Position numbers and translations under genes: made by a program. A stretch of 64,000 nt of DNA, taken from contig JADJNA010000062.1 of the NCBI GenBank assembly GCA_016709305.1, forward strand, positions 211,814 through 275,813. The letters are read 5' to 3'. Positions 53,353 through 63,367 of this stretch are shown piece after piece; position 1 is the stretch's first letter; each line of letters starts with the position of its first letter. Source of the DNA: Candidatus Villigracilis saccharophilus (GTDB taxonomy: Bacteria; Chloroflexota; Anaerolineae; Anaerolineales; Villigracilaceae). The notes beneath the pieces were generated by a model. That model was not told the origin of the DNA. It did not search any database and saw nothing but the letters and a program-made list of their open reading frames with translations.

Positions 53353-54021
53353 TCAACCTGCTGATTTCCACCCTGCATAAACAGCAAAACGAAATGAATG
53401 GAAAAAGGATCCAGCATTTTCGAAGCCGATCTCTTTTAGCCATGTAATTTGATCTGAAAGAGTCGCGCACTTATCATGTTGCATGCGTTCCTGTGCCGCG
53501 CGGATCTCATCTTCGTCACTGCCCAATGCACGCGCGCCATTCATATGCATATCCTCATACAACTGCTGCTGCCATTCATTCTCTCCCAAAATCTGCTCCG
53601 CGTTGATGAATACGCCACCGGGGAGCAGAGATTGATGGATGCGCTTGAAGAGATTGCGCTTGTCTTCGTTTGTAAGGTGATGGACCGCCAGCGATGAGAT
53701 CACTGCGTGAAATTTTCCTGAGGGCAGGCTGTCCGTCATTTGCTGGATGTGCATTTTGGGGCTGTATTGTGCGAGGCGTTGTTGCGCTTTGGCAAGCATT
53801 TCAGGTGATTCGTCCAGTAGATGAAGTGAAATGCCGCCGATCTTTTGCAGAACCAGCTCGCTGAGTAATCCTGTCCCTGCGCCGAGATCAAGAATGGCTG
53901 GCGATGAAACTTTTATTGAGCGCGCTGCCAATTCTACGGCTGTGGAGTAGAGCAGGTCATAGCATGGGATGAGCCGGCGGCGGGAAATATCGTATTCAGC
54001 GGCATTCCAAATTTTACTCAT
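53353..54021 (-). CDS. SAM-dependent class I methyltransferase
   Basis: 222 residues. The SAM-binding motif I ILDLGAGTGLLSELV and the post-motif acidic residue in LHLLDESPEMLAKAQ are clear, with motif IV-like FHAVISSLAVHHLTNEDK. It resembles the trans-aconitate/ubiquinone-type small-molecule methyltransferases (Methyltransf_11/25). The substrate is unknown. Confidence 0.85.
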   Translation of the reverse strand: MSKIWNAAEYDISRRRLIPCYDLLYSTAVELAARSIKVSSPAILDLGAGTGLLSELVLQKIGGISLHLLDESPEMLAKAQQRLAQYSPKMHIQQMTDSLPSGKFHAVISSLAVHHLTNEDKRNLFKRIHQSLLPGGVFINAEQILGENEWQQQLYEDMHMNGARALGSDEDEIRAAQERMQHDKCATLSDQITWLKEIGFENAGSFFHSFRFAVYAGWKSAG

Positions 54022-54135
54022 GCGCGTGATGTTACCATAGCTTGCCGTTCTACGGATGCATTATTCGTAAACGCTGTTTTCATGTTTTCTCTATGAGTTT
54101 GTGTGTAAAACGATTGAGCGATTAGAAACAGAAAT

Positions 54136-54176
54136 AAAAAAACAGTGACTCGCGAAATAAAACGAGTCACTGTTTG
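54136..54176 (-). terminator. Terminator of the rex transcript
   Basis: aaacagtgactcg and cgagtcactgttt form a perfect 13-base stem; on the minus strand it is followed by ttttttatttc. It lies 22 bases after the rex stop. Confidence 0.9.
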
Positions 54177-54197
54177 CTTTTCAAATTTCATTTACAT

Positions 54198-54815
54198 TTA
54201 CAAATAATACGTCATCCTTTGCAAGTGGGTGGCTGGGTCAATATATTGCACCTTGACATTGTTCGGGACATTGAGGCTGATGGGGGCGTAATTTAGGATC
54301 GCCCTAACGCCGGCCTGTACTAGTTTATCTGCTACACTTTGTGCGGCGGGCGCCGGGACAGTCAGCATAGCCATCTTAATGCCTGCCGATTTGATACGTT
54401 CAACCATTTTTTCTGAGTCTTCAATTGTGAAATTGTCGATTTTTTGCCCCACCTTATCCTTGCTATTGTCGAAGATCATGACAATTTGAAATCCGCGATT
54501 GGTAAAGCCTTGATAGCGAGCAAGCGCATGCCCCATATCGCCAGCGCCGACCAGCGCTACATCCCATTTGCGGTCCACTTTGAGAATTTCTTTCAATTTA
54601 TCAAGAAGGTAGGAGATCGAGTAGCCCGTTCCCTGCTTCCCAAACTCGCCAAACTGGGAAATATCCTTGCGGATCTGCGCGGCAGAAATGCCGACGTGTT
54701 CCCCCAATTCCTGTGAAGAAGTGGTCTTGATGCCGTTATCTGCCATGCGTTGTATGGCACGTAAGTAAACAGGTAAGCGGCCAATGATGATATCTGGAAT
54801 TTTCTCTGCGTTCAT
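54198..54815 (-). CDS. rex: Redox-sensing transcriptional repressor Rex
   Basis: 205 residues. N-terminal winged helix (RLPVYLRAIQRMADNGIKTT, SAAQIRKDISQFGEFGKQGT) and C-terminal Rossmann NAD(H) domain (VALVGAGDMGHALARYQG). Rex senses the NADH/NAD+ ratio and represses fermentation, respiration and hydrogenase-type genes. In this window the hydrogenase and electron-transfer genes are natural candidate targets. A TGTGGTGAATTTCACATA-like palindrome at about 55092-55110 has the rough shape of a Rex site, but it is unproven. Confidence 0.95.
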   Translation of the reverse strand: MNAEKIPDIIIGRLPVYLRAIQRMADNGIKTTSSQELGEHVGISAAQIRKDISQFGEFGKQGTGYSISYLLDKLKEILKVDRKWDVALVGAGDMGHALARYQGFTNRGFQIVMIFDNSKDKVGQKIDNFTIEDSEKMVERIKSAGIKMAMLTVPAPAAQSVADKLVQAGVRAILNYAPISLNVPNNVKVQYIDPATHLQRMTYYL

Positions 54816-55131
54816 TCTGTGCCCTCGCCTTTTGAAAATATTTTCATAACTCTACCATAAAAAAAGGTTTTGTACAATTCTACACAAGTATTTCACAATC
54901 GAATCCAGTTTTTGTTCCCGGAAATAAAAAAAATTTCTCTTTTTGCGGAAGATTGATTTAATCACAAATGCCCCATAAAAAAACGCTGAATATCCAGATC
55001 TTCAGCTTCCTGCTCGGTGTTATTCCTCACATATCACTCTGATCAAATATGTTTGAAGGCTGTTTTTAAAGTACTGTACCCCTCACTTTTACTGTGGTGA
55101 ATTTCACATAATACACGGTTTGGAGGGCATC
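54816..55131. other. Intergenic region between rex and the SH3 lipoprotein gene
   Basis: About 316 bases holding a terminator for the SH3 gene and a GTGAATTTCAC palindrome (about 55096-55106), with no open frame of note. The rex promoter must lie here but no strong -35/-10 pair is visible. Confidence 0.5.
54977..55006 (-). terminator. Candidate terminator of the SH3 lipoprotein gene
   Basis: On the minus strand gctgaa and ttcagc form a six-base stem around a ten-base loop, followed by gttttttt. It lies about 125 bases after the stop of that gene, so it is less certain than the others. Confidence 0.55.
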
Positions 55132-56220
55132 CTATTCAAGCATAGATATTTTTAACGTGTACTGTATGTATTGTGGGACAATATTGCTGATTGCCTGAAG
55201 GCGTAAATAATGAGGCTGACCTGGCGTCGTTTTTATAAATAGCTTTTCACCGCAAGTAAACACAATATCCTCGACAATCTGGCCGTTTCTCTGTAATTCG
55301 ACATGAAAATTTTCGCTTGTGCATATTGTCTGCATAGATATTTTTGTACCAAACGGGGTGAATTTAATCCAATCTTCTGCATCGCCTGGCGGCGCAGAGA
55401 GATCTCCACTGACCTGTAAAATCTGGGTGCCTGTTGGCGAGAATACGGTCTCAGCCAGCGGAGCCTGCATTGAGTCCCCATCCTGCATGGCCAACTGAAC
55501 CGCGATTTCTGCTGTAGGAGATGCTTCAGCTGACTCTTCCGCTGTTCCAATAACAGGAACGGAGGCCGAATTTTCCACCTGTAAAAATTTTACGGCCGCC
55601 CAGCCTTTGCCATCGACAGCCTTCGAAAATTCAATTTGTATCCACTCTCCGCTGGGATCTTTGCCTGTGACGAAAACAACATCCTTGGGATTTAATATCC
55701 CCAGCGAATCGAAATCCGTGCTTGGACCGCTGCGCACATATAGCTTTTCAGTGACCAGCCCGCTCACGCCCGTGCCTGAGCCTGCCATGCCGCTAATGAT
55801 CGCAATTTCCGTTGCGTTATTGACCTGCACAAACTCTGCGCGTACCCAGCCTTTCCCTGTTGCTGACACTGGATAACTGATCAATAACCAGCTTCCGCTT
55901 GCGTCCTTGCCGATGACCTGTACTGCTGTAAATTGATCGATAGTGCCCAGCGTTTCACTCGCTGTGGATGGTTCTGCGCGAACATTTAATTGTGTGGCGA
56001 TTATCCCCTCTACTGAAGAGGTGATCGGGGTTTCTACTGAGGTAATCGTTTCCAGAGTTGCAGTGGCAGTTTGCGTTGATGGGGGGATTGGGTCGGCAGG
56101 TAGAGGTGCAGTGACAAAAACAGGCGTCGCTGTGGCGAATCCTTTGTTGGTCATATTAACGCTACAGCTAGTAAATATGATCATCACAACGATGAGGGTG
56201 GAGATAATTTTGTACGGCAC
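55132..56220 (-). CDS. SH3-domain lipoprotein
   Basis: 362 residues. N-terminal lipoprotein signal (MPYKIISTLIVVMIIFTSCS, with Cys in the lipobox), then a Thr/Pro-rich linker. Two bacterial SH3 domains follow (IIATQLNVRAEPSTASETLG to GKGWVRAEFVQV, and LVTEKLYVRSGPSTDFDSLG to GKGWAAVKFLQV). A beta-rich C-terminal domain (DAEDWIKFTPFGTKISMQT) resembles pre-peptidase C-terminal or lectin-like folds. Exported and probably tethered to the outer face of the cell membrane. SH3 domains often bind peptidoglycan. Confidence 0.85.
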   Translation of the reverse strand: MPYKIISTLIVVMIIFTSCSVNMTNKGFATATPVFVTAPLPADPIPPSTQTATATLETITSVETPITSSVEGIIATQLNVRAEPSTASETLGTIDQFTAVQVIGKDASGSWLLISYPVSATGKGWVRAEFVQVNNATEIAIISGMAGSGTGVSGLVTEKLYVRSGPSTDFDSLGILNPKDVVFVTGKDPSGEWIQIEFSKAVDGKGWAAVKFLQVENSASVPVIGTAEESAEASPTAEIAVQLAMQDGDSMQAPLAETVFSPTGTQILQVSGDLSAPPGDAEDWIKFTPFGTKISMQTICTSENFHVELQRNGQIVEDIVFTCGEKLFIKTTPGQPHYLRLQAISNIVPQYIQYTLKISMLE

Positions 56221-56337
56221 AAGTCAATTGTATCTAAAAAATGAAATTGAGTTTAAACAAAAAACTGTCACTTGACAGTTTTTCTGGCTCCCCGGAGTAT
56301 CTAAACCCCCGCGTTTCATTTCACATAATTGGGTGGA

Positions 56338-56856
56338 TCATTTCAAGTAAGGCTGTATTTCGTCAGTTGCCAGTTTCATGTAGATCAGCGCTTTTTCTGA
56401 ATGAGAGTTGATCTCTTCAAGCATGGTTTGGTCATTCTCTTTCAGAAACGTTCTATATTTTTCGATCATTAATTTTGTTTCTTCCATGGAGTGAATCAGG
56501 TTCGCATTGATGGTTTGCATGGCCGGAGGGACGGGCTGAAGTTGGAGCAACTCATCTGTCACTACGGATAATTTATCAAGTGATACTGTCACCGTGTCTT
56601 TCCAAACAGCGCTTTTAAAAATAGCTTTTTGTCCCATCGCTAGTTGGTGGTAACTGTTAAATTCTGTATATGTACCCAGCCACACGGAAATTTTTTCCGC
56701 GGCTTTATCAGCATATGCGATATTTTCAGGCGTGAAAGAAGGCGTATTGATCGGAATGACGGTTGGTGTTTCAGGGGTTGCCGTATTGACCGCTAAAGGG
56801 GCGCAGGCAGGTAGAAGAAACAAGACTACAACGATTAATAAAGTGTGTATTTTCAA
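56338..56856 (-). CDS. Small lipoprotein of unknown function
   Basis: 172 residues from a TTG at 56856 (MKIHTLLIVVVLFLLPACAP), which gives a clean lipoprotein signal with Cys in the lipobox. A longer frame that begins inside the neighbouring tRNA gene is spurious. A Thr/Pro linker and about 115 helical residues follow, with no recognisable domain. Its export is well supported; its role is unknown. Confidence 0.65.
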   Translation of the reverse strand: MKIHTLLIVVVLFLLPACAPLAVNTATPETPTVIPINTPSFTPENIAYADKAAEKISVWLGTYTEFNSYHQLAMGQKAIFKSAVWKDTVTVSLDKLSVVTDELLQLQPVPPAMQTINANLIHSMEETKLMIEKYRTFLKENDQTMLEEINSHSEKALIYMKLATDEIQPYLK

Positions 56857-56903
56857 AGTGTTCCGCTTTTTTATTTTTTTTATAAATCTGTGAATTAGAA
56901 ATG

Positions 56904-56975
56904 TGCCCCCGCGCAGATTCGAACTGCGGTCGTCGGCTTCGGAGGCCAATACTCTATCCACTGAGCTACAGGGGC
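56904..56975 (-). tRNA. tRNA-Arg (anticodon CCG)
   Basis: 72 bases on the minus strand with standard cloverleaf: acceptor GCCCCTG/CGGGGGC, T8-A9, D-stem GCTC/GAGT, anticodon stem TTGGC/GCCGA with loop CTCCGAA (anticodon CCG, reading CGG), T-arm CGCAG-TTCGAAT-CTGCG, and discriminator A. CCA is not encoded. It lies between the small lipoprotein gene and the PrsW gene. Confidence 0.95.
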
Positions 56976-57004
56976 AACGGGTGGAATTTTACCATGTCGT
57001 CGGA

Positions 57005-57039
57005 AATGAAAGAAGGCTGATGCCCAGTCACCAGCCTTC
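57005..57039 (-). terminator. Terminator of the PrsW gene
   Basis: gaaggctg (57012-57019) pairs with cagccttc (57032-57039) around a 12-base loop, followed on the minus strand by tttcattt. It lies 20 bases after the PrsW stop. Confidence 0.7.
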
Positions 57040-57058
57040 CGTTTGAAAAAAAATGCGG

Positions 57059-58027
57059 CTATTTCACTTGTGGTGCGAGCAACGCCAGCTCCTTCCGCAA
57101 TAAATCAAGGATCGCCAGGTTGCCGCTTTCGTCACCGTGTTTTTCGATCTGTTCCTTTTTATGTGACAGTTCACCGCAAACCTGATAAAAGCGGGCGGAG
57201 GTTTTTCCGCTAAAGCCTGCTGTGGTTACAGTCCACGGGGAAAGGGCTTTTTGATATTGCGATTGTGAGATCAATCCGGCGATCATCTCAGAGTGGAGAT
57301 GGCGTTTGACGATATTGCGCTCGTTGTTGATCATCCAGATGATAAATCCAAACATGAAGGTCCAGCCGATCCAGTCAACAAAGGTGCCGGCCGCGAGTCC
57401 GCCCAGGCCGCCTATGAGTCCGCCAAATGTATTGTGAAAGGCGTGTGTCGTAACAGCCATTCCAAATCCGATCATCGGTGCAATCAATTTGATGATCAGG
57501 TTTCGATTGGTGCGTGAAACAGCAAGCCCAATTCCTGTAAAAGCTGTATAGAACGGATGCTGCCATCCAACGATGATTACTCGAATAAAAGCCAGCAGGA
57601 ATAAACCGCCCCACCCGCCCTCCTGATAACCATTGCGGAAAATATAAAGTGTGTTCTCTGTCGCGGCAAAGCCAAGTGCAGCAATACCGCCGTAAATTAT
57701 GCCATCCAAAACCGAGTCAAATTCCTTGCGGAACATGAAGAACACGATCAAGACAGCCAATCCTTTGAGAGCTTCTTCGACGATCGGAGCAACAATAGAG
57801 GTTGTGCCAATTTCTGCGGCATTCTCTGAACCGGTAAAAACGTAGATCCCCAACCCAAAAGCAGTGTTAATGATGAACGCTCCGCCCGCAGCGATCACGA
57901 CACCCCAGAAGAATGTTGCCCAGAGCAGGATCTTGGGTTCTTTTTCGTAGCGATCCAGCCAATAGACAAAAGCCGCGAAGAAAAACATGGGAACAAAACC
58001 AAAGAATAAAGAAACGATCATTGCCAT
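57059..58027 (-). CDS. prsW: PrsW-type intramembrane metalloprotease
   Basis: 322 residues, about eight membrane helices. The protease motifs are intact: APIVEEALKGLAVLI (EExxK), DGIIYGGIAALGFAATEN, HPFYTAFTGIGLAVS, and THAFHNTFG. Family members cut membrane-embedded anti-sigma factors or related substrates, as PrsW does with RsiW in Bacillus. No sigma/anti-sigma pair is next to it. A short soluble C-terminal tail follows the last helix. Confidence 0.9.
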   Translation of the reverse strand: MAMIVSLFFGFVPMFFFAAFVYWLDRYEKEPKILLWATFFWGVVIAAGGAFIINTAFGLGIYVFTGSENAAEIGTTSIVAPIVEEALKGLAVLIVFFMFRKEFDSVLDGIIYGGIAALGFAATENTLYIFRNGYQEGGWGGLFLLAFIRVIIVGWQHPFYTAFTGIGLAVSRTNRNLIIKLIAPMIGFGMAVTTHAFHNTFGGLIGGLGGLAAGTFVDWIGWTFMFGFIIWMINNERNIVKRHLHSEMIAGLISQSQYQKALSPWTVTTAGFSGKTSARFYQVCGELSHKKEQIEKHGDESGNLAILDLLRKELALLAPQVK

Positions 58028-58079
58028 TTTATTTCTCCTCCAATTGAAATAAATATTTCAGACTTGATTATTGTACAAG

Positions 58080-58709
58080 CTATTCTTGGAAAATCAAGCG
58101 GGTTCTTTCAACACGGGTATATTCTGGTTCAATACCGAGTGTATTCAAAACTTCCTCGGGGCGGCCTGTAGCGCCTTCACGCGCGGCAAGGGTCATGAAT
58201 ATGCAGTGTTTCCCGTTTGCATCTGTTTCCATATCCAGCAGTTCGATGAGCGGACGCAGGTCATAGAATTTTCCACGGCGTTCACGAGGAAGTGTGGTTG
58301 AGGACTTGATCTCCTCAATGGCGCGCTTCAGAAGGGACCCCGTAACCGGCTCTGTCAAATGGACTTGATATTCCGCCGAGAGTACCTGCGTTTGCAGCGC
58401 AGGTGCGCGTTCATCCACGCTTTCTACTTGGGTGATCTGAATATCCTTGGGCAGGCTGCCTGCCAATCGAGCGATTATCTCTTGTGTGGCAAGCTCTTCA
58501 TTGAAGCGGACATCAAGCACTTCGCCGAGCGACGAAAATCCAAGAGGCAGGGCGGCGGCAATACTGATCTTTGGCTGTGGGTGAAATCCCTGTGAGTAGC
58601 TGAGAGGCAGGTCCGCGCGGCGCATGGCGCGTTCCCATAAGCGGTGTAGATCAAGGTGCCCGGTATATCGAAGTGCGCCTTGTTTTGTAAATGTAATGCG
58701 AGCGCGCAT
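58080..58709 (-). CDS. TIGR03936-type radical SAM-associated protein (DUF2344)
   Basis: 209 residues, opening MRARITFTKQGALRYTGHLD, then LHRLWERAMRRADLPLSYSQ and GFHPQPKISIAAALPLGFSS, which is the family signature. In most bacteria it is encoded beside, or fused to, the TIGR03960 radical SAM protein, as here. The function of the pair is not established. It starts three bases after the DinB-like gene, so three genes form one operon. Confidence 0.92.
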   Translation of the reverse strand: MRARITFTKQGALRYTGHLDLHRLWERAMRRADLPLSYSQGFHPQPKISIAAALPLGFSSLGEVLDVRFNEELATQEIIARLAGSLPKDIQITQVESVDERAPALQTQVLSAEYQVHLTEPVTGSLLKRAIEEIKSSTTLPRERRGKFYDLRPLIELLDMETDANGKHCIFMTLAAREGATGRPEEVLNTLGIEPEYTRVERTRLIFQE

Positions 58710-58711
58710 AT

Positions 58712-59236
58712 TTAATTTGATTCCGTTGCGATGGATTTCAACCAGAGACGAATGTCGTGGATGATTCGGCGATAGGGTTTATAAGTGTGTTCCGCAATGC
58801 GATGAAATAGATCATGGTCAAGGCACTGGTTTTGGGTCAATTTTTCCAACATGGAAATGATATTCTCATAAGCTGCGAGTTCCTGCTCGACAATATCATC
58901 CACGCCTATGTTTTTGTGTTTGTATGTCACGATGTGGTTTCGGCTCTCTTTTTCCAGTAAGGGCGATTCGTAATCAGGGTAGCCAAAATTCTTTTGAAAA
59001 TTCTCCAGCGCGGAGTGGGACGTGCAGGGCGAATAATCCTCGCTGTGAAATATCTCATTCAGGCGGTCTGCGATGAATTGCTCACGGGTTAGGATATCAG
59101 CTAATAAATCTTTGATGGATAAATTGCCTGAAACGCCTTTTATCGTCATCTGGCGCGAGAAACCGACTTGATTTAGGATTAATTCAAATTTATCGCGTTC
59201 GCGCTGCAAACGGGGGATGAAGGTGGTTTTATTCAT
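58712..59236 (-). CDS. DinB/ClbS-like four-helix protein
   Basis: 174 residues, mostly helical, with a DinB-superfamily pattern: an N-terminal helix (LQRERDKFELILNQVG), KDLLADILTREQFIADRL, and a C-terminal HRIAEHTYKPYRRIIHDIRL. The His residues are arranged as in the metal-binding or thiol-transferase DinB_2 group, though the match is loose. It is inserted between the radical SAM pair, which are normally adjacent. Its job there is unknown. Confidence 0.6.
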   Translation of the reverse strand: MNKTTFIPRLQRERDKFELILNQVGFSRQMTIKGVSGNLSIKDLLADILTREQFIADRLNEIFHSEDYSPCTSHSALENFQKNFGYPDYESPLLEKESRNHIVTYKHKNIGVDDIVEQELAAYENIISMLEKLTQNQCLDHDLFHRIAEHTYKPYRRIIHDIRLWLKSIATESN

Positions 59237-59241
59237 TTGAG

Positions 59242-61165
59242 TTAGTCGCCTACAGCCGGCAATTCAACATCAATTTTTTGTGAAGGCGATTTTACATCCG
59301 GGCATTTCCAACCCTCACCGGGGTTTCTCGCGCAGGTTTGCAAGGTTGGCAGGATCTCGCATGCAAAACAATTCAATCGGCAATCCACGCGGATCTGACC
59401 CTCAAGCGATTGACGGAAATCCTGGAACAGAAAGTTCTTGCGTACTGCCGCAGTGATGTGTTCCCACGGGAAGACTTCATCTGTGCGGCGCTGGCGGTGG
59501 GTATAAAAGGCGGGGTCAAGTCCGTGTTCTTCGAAAGCGGGTAGCCATGCTTCCTGTTTTTAGCCTCATCCCATGCATCGAATTTCGCGCCGTTCTTCCA
59601 GGCCGTGTAGATCACTTCTGACATTCTTCGGTCACCGCGTGAGAGCCAGGCTTCCAATAAAGAATCTTCTGGTTTGGTCCAGCTCAACTTTATGCTTTTA
59701 TCTTTCAATAGCTGGCGTTTTAGCAAAGCCTGTTTTTCAAGGATATTTTCTCTCGTATCACACGCCACCCATTGAAATGGTGTCTGCGGTTTTGGCACAA
59801 ATGTGCTCACACCCGCGTGTAATTTAATTCTCCAGCCAGCAACTTTTCGCCCTTCGTCAATCACTCGACGGCACAGGTCCACGATGGCTTGCACATCTTC
59901 CAGCGTTTCGCTTGGATGCCCGATCATGAAGTACAACTTGATGGTTGTCCACCCGCGGCTGTAAATGTCGCGGGTGGTGTTGATGATATCTTCGTCGGGA
60001 ATGAATTTGTTGATGATGCGGCGCATTCGTTCACTGGCGGCTTCAGGTGCAAGGGTGAATCCGGCAGAACGATGCTGCTTCAATTTGTTCATCAAATCAA
60101 CTGAAACTGATTCAATGCGTAGAGATGGCAGGTTGACTGACAACTTGCGTCCTTCGAACCGTTTGCTAATCGCATCCACCAGTTCATTGATATATGTATA
60201 GTCTGAGGAGGAAAGTGACATCAGAGCGAGTTCTTCAAATCCGGTAGAGCGGACTGCCTCATCTGCAGCATCTACGACTTCCTGCACGCTTCTTTCCCGA
60301 ACGGGACGTGTGATCATCCCCGCCTGGCAGAATCTACATCCGCGGTACAACCCCGCATGATCTCCACCGAAACACGATTATGGATCACTTCAATGTTCGG
60401 AACAATGAACTTCAATGGGGGCGGAAGTAATTTTGCCACGATGCGTTTGTTCACCACTTTGGGCACTCCAGGAGTGGTCGGTAGGGTATGCGTTACTGTC
60501 CCGTCTTCAAAGTATTCGGTCTTGTAAAATTTTGGAACATATACGCCTGGAATTTGAGAAAGGGCAAGCAGCAGTTCTTCACGTATGAATTGAATATTTG
60601 ATTTTTTATACTTTTGAACAACATTTACGATATCGTGAATGACTTCCTCACCCTCCCCGATCGCGAAGGCGTCAATGAAGGCATGCATCGGCTCAGGATT
60701 GGTAGCGGAGTGTCCACCCGCAATGATGATTGGGTGGTTTTCATTGCGATCGGCTGAGCGGACAGGTATGCCTGAGAGGTCGAGAATGTTAAGGGCGTTC
60801 GTGTAGAGATTTTCTTAGGGTAGGGTGAAGCCAATTATGTCAAAGCAGGCCAGTGGTTGTTTTGATTCGAGCGAGTAAAGTGGAATCTCGTGTTCACGCA
60901 TAAGCGCTTCCATATCGACCCAGGGGGCGTATGCGCGTTCTGCCAGCGCGTCCTCGCGCTGATTGATCTGATCATAAAGGATCTTCAACCCAACATTTGA
61001 GACGCCAATATCATAGATATCGGGGAAGACAAAGGCGACCTTGGTTTGCGCTTTATCCCAATCTTTGACAGTGCTGTTGAGTTCGCCGCCCACATAGCGG
61101 CCAGGTTTTTGCACCTTTAAGAGAATACGGTCGAGTTTGGTTTCTATCTGTTCTGGGGTTAACAT
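59242..61165 (-). pseudogene. TIGR03960-type B12-binding radical SAM protein, broken by indels and a stop
   Basis: One gene in at least four pieces. The N-terminal part (MLTPEQIETKLDRILLKVQK, VAFVFPDIYDIGVSNVGLKI) hits TAA at 60815-60817, where the family has Tyr (FTLP-Y-EN). A lost C near 60340-60346 breaks the radical SAM cluster motif, which should read RGCTRGCRFCQAG. Another lost base near 59538-59542 shifts the C-terminus (HGLDPAFYTHRQRR onward), which ends in VELPAVGD at 59242. Repaired, it is about 640 residues: B12-binding-like domain, radical SAM core with CxxxCxxC, C-terminal part with CRLNCFACEI. The breaks fit consensus errors. The protein is probably functional in the organism. 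Confidence 0.85.
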
Positions 61166-61329
61166 GGCGCGTATTATACCTGATAAGAATTGTCTAATTG
61201 CGCCTTGGCTGCGAATGGCTAATATCTCAGACTTTGCAAAAATGAAAAGAAGAGATGCGTGAATTAGTCCTTATGGCTAATTTTTATTGGTCGGGGTTGG
61301 TTTAGAATTTTATATCAAGGAGTGATGAA

Positions 61330-61969
61330 ATGAAAAAAATTCTATTAATTTTGTTAGCATTTGTACTGGCCGCCTGCGGCGCATCGCCTACCAACAAGCT
61401 CAGCCAACACCGATCATAATGACGGTGATCGTACCAGCTACTTCCGGCTGAAGTAGCCGCTCCAACAGTTGTTCCACCGACAGAGGTTCCGCCTACGCTT
61501 GCGCCAACTTTGGTGCCGCCGACTGCAGAGGTGATCGTCGTGACTGCCACCAGCGCGCCTGTAAGCGCACCTGTTGCCAGCGGCGCGCCGATTCAGATAG
61601 ACAATATCCTTGGCAAGGGGTATTCACAAATATGACCATGTCTGAAGATACTCTGACCCTGCGATGTACTCCAAGGAGATCACCTCTAATATTACTGCAG
61701 CCTGCCTGAAATTACAGATGCCCTATTGGCTTACGTGTCGTTGATAATCCCGCTGGTCTCTATCCATCTGAATGGCAGAGCAATATTAAGATGCAGAGTG
61801 ATAAGAATGGAAACTTCTCAATTGTCTTTGGCGGAGATGATGGAATAAAGATCTTCGACTAGACAAGGCTTGGCGATATTCAATTTATCGGCCTCAACAA
61901 AGGCGGGCGCCTGTTGATCGTACACAGAAAATCGAACGGTTGATCACTTATTACAAGGATTGCCCGTAA
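61330..61969 (+). pseudogene. Lipoprotein gene, frame-broken
   Basis: Starts MKKILLILLAFVLAACGASP, a lipoprotein signal with lipobox Cys. Frames then change several times. Shifted frames give a Val/Pro/Thr-rich linker (PTVVPPTEVPPTLAPTLVPP), then GAPIQIDNILGKG, PSEWQSNIKMQSDKNGNFSI, and RLGDIQFIGLNKGGRLLIVH. This is one exported protein of about 210 residues of unknown function. At least three indels and some lost bases, consistent with poor sequence near the contig end. Confidence 0.65.
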
Positions 61970-61980
61970 CTCTTAATTAC

Positions 61981-62012
61981 AAAAAAGGACAGGCGCAAAC
62001 CTGTCCTTTTTT
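61981..62012. terminator. Bidirectional terminator at the contig end
   Basis: aaaaaaggacagg (61981-61993) and cctgtcctttttt (62000-62012) form a perfect 13-base stem with a six-base loop. It serves the plus-strand lipoprotein and the converging minus-strand gene. Confidence 0.9.
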
Positions 62013-62024
62013 GTTGAATGTAAC

Positions 62025-63367
62025 TTACGCAGTCTTGCGTGCCTGCATTGTTTCTCGTCCCCAGATCCATATTGCGCCGAGGCCGCACAAGATGACTGAG
62101 AAGTTGATCAGCCAGCCAAAGAAACCGATTGGCAGAAGCGGGAAGCTGAATAACTCAACGATTAAGATGAGGATAACCACACCAATCACCATCGACGGTC
62201 AAACCTCTGGTTCCGCAGGGGCTGGGGTTGACTTGACTCAGGATCCACTTTCCCACCGTGTCGCCGACCACGATCTTTGTCAGACAGGAGATGCCAGCAC
62301 GAACAGGATTGTCAAGCCAAAGAGTGCGAGGATGCCAGCCAGATGGCAGGTCCGCTTAATCCGCACAGAGGGTCAGTAGTCCAAGAGTATTCCGCCAAAT
62401 ATCGTTACAGGGGCGATCACAACGGCACAGACAAAAAGAACGCCGACCATGCGATCAAAGCCTGGCCGAGGCTTCCCAGTTGAGAATTGATCTTCTCAGC
62501 AAGGTTTTTCGTAATGGTAGGGAACAGCCAGCCGAGCAAGAGACCGAACAAGACCAGCGTGACCGTGGTGCGGAACATGTCAAGCCCAGTTTCCAACCTT
62601 TTCCTGCAGGCGTGGGCGGGACATATTGAGGCTGGGTATTGACTCCAGGCGCGGTCCGTGTGACTTTGCCGCCGACCACATTGCCTGGAATGGGTAGATC
62701 GTAAGTGCTGCGCACTTTAAATTCCGTCAATCTTTGCGCTATCGGCATTGACAAACCGGGGCTGAACGTTGGGGATCGAGATCGGGATATTGGTCACATA
62801 CGTGCCTGGTCGGCGGGGATGATTTTGTATCTTCAGTCGCGTCCACGTAGGGCTTCCACGTTGCCGCCGGAGGGAGCCGTTAAGTCCCGTGGCGCTGTAC
62901 CTGCAAGCACATCGCCAGTCACGTCGCCCGTCGAGCAATGCCTGCCCGCTGCCAAAAACGATCTCGCCTTCTACAAGGCTTGCCTTTGGTTTCCAAGGCT
63001 TGCGCCGCCCACCGCAAAAGGTCATGCCGACAACGCGTTTTCTCCAAGTTGAAGAGCGCTCCAGCGATACGGAGCATCGTCCGTGCATCGTAACGTTGAT
63101 GATCACAACCTGGCCCCGCTGCGACTGGGATCCTTCAACGGTTCCAGTTAACGGCAATGGTCTGTCCAAATACGATGAAGTCGCCTTCGACCGTTCCTTC
63201 TAGCACGAATTCATTCACTGTGACCCACATGTCCTTTTAATGACCCCATCTGCTTCAATGGTAACCTTCGTTCGCCCTGGCCACCAAGGCCATTGCGGGT
63301 GTGTGGCAAATGTCAGTATGAAAAGGGCACAGGGATAAAAGGGAATAAATTTATGGATGGTTTTCAT
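62025..63367 (-). pseudogene. Exported bactofilin-like (polymer-forming) membrane protein, frame-broken
   Basis: Start ATG 63367 follows aaggaag, with a signal-like MKTIHKFIPFYPCALFILTF. In changing frames the minus strand then gives bactofilin-type short beta repeats (GTVEGSQSQRGQVVIINVTM, SLVEGEIVFGSGQALLDG, NIPISIPNVQP), a linker (GNVVGGKVTRTAPGVNTQ), several hydrophobic stretches (VVIAPVTIFGG, LALFGLTILFVLASPV) and an end MVIGVVILILIVELFSFPLL to GRETMQARKTA. It is probably one protein of about 440 residues, with a polymer-forming domain and a C-terminal membrane region. At least five frame changes; almost certainly sequence errors. Confidence 0.6.

Noticed and set aside
56857..56961. N-terminal extension of the small lipoprotein into the tRNA gene
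   Set aside because: It would translate the tRNA sequence; the TTG at 56856 gives a proper lipoprotein signal.
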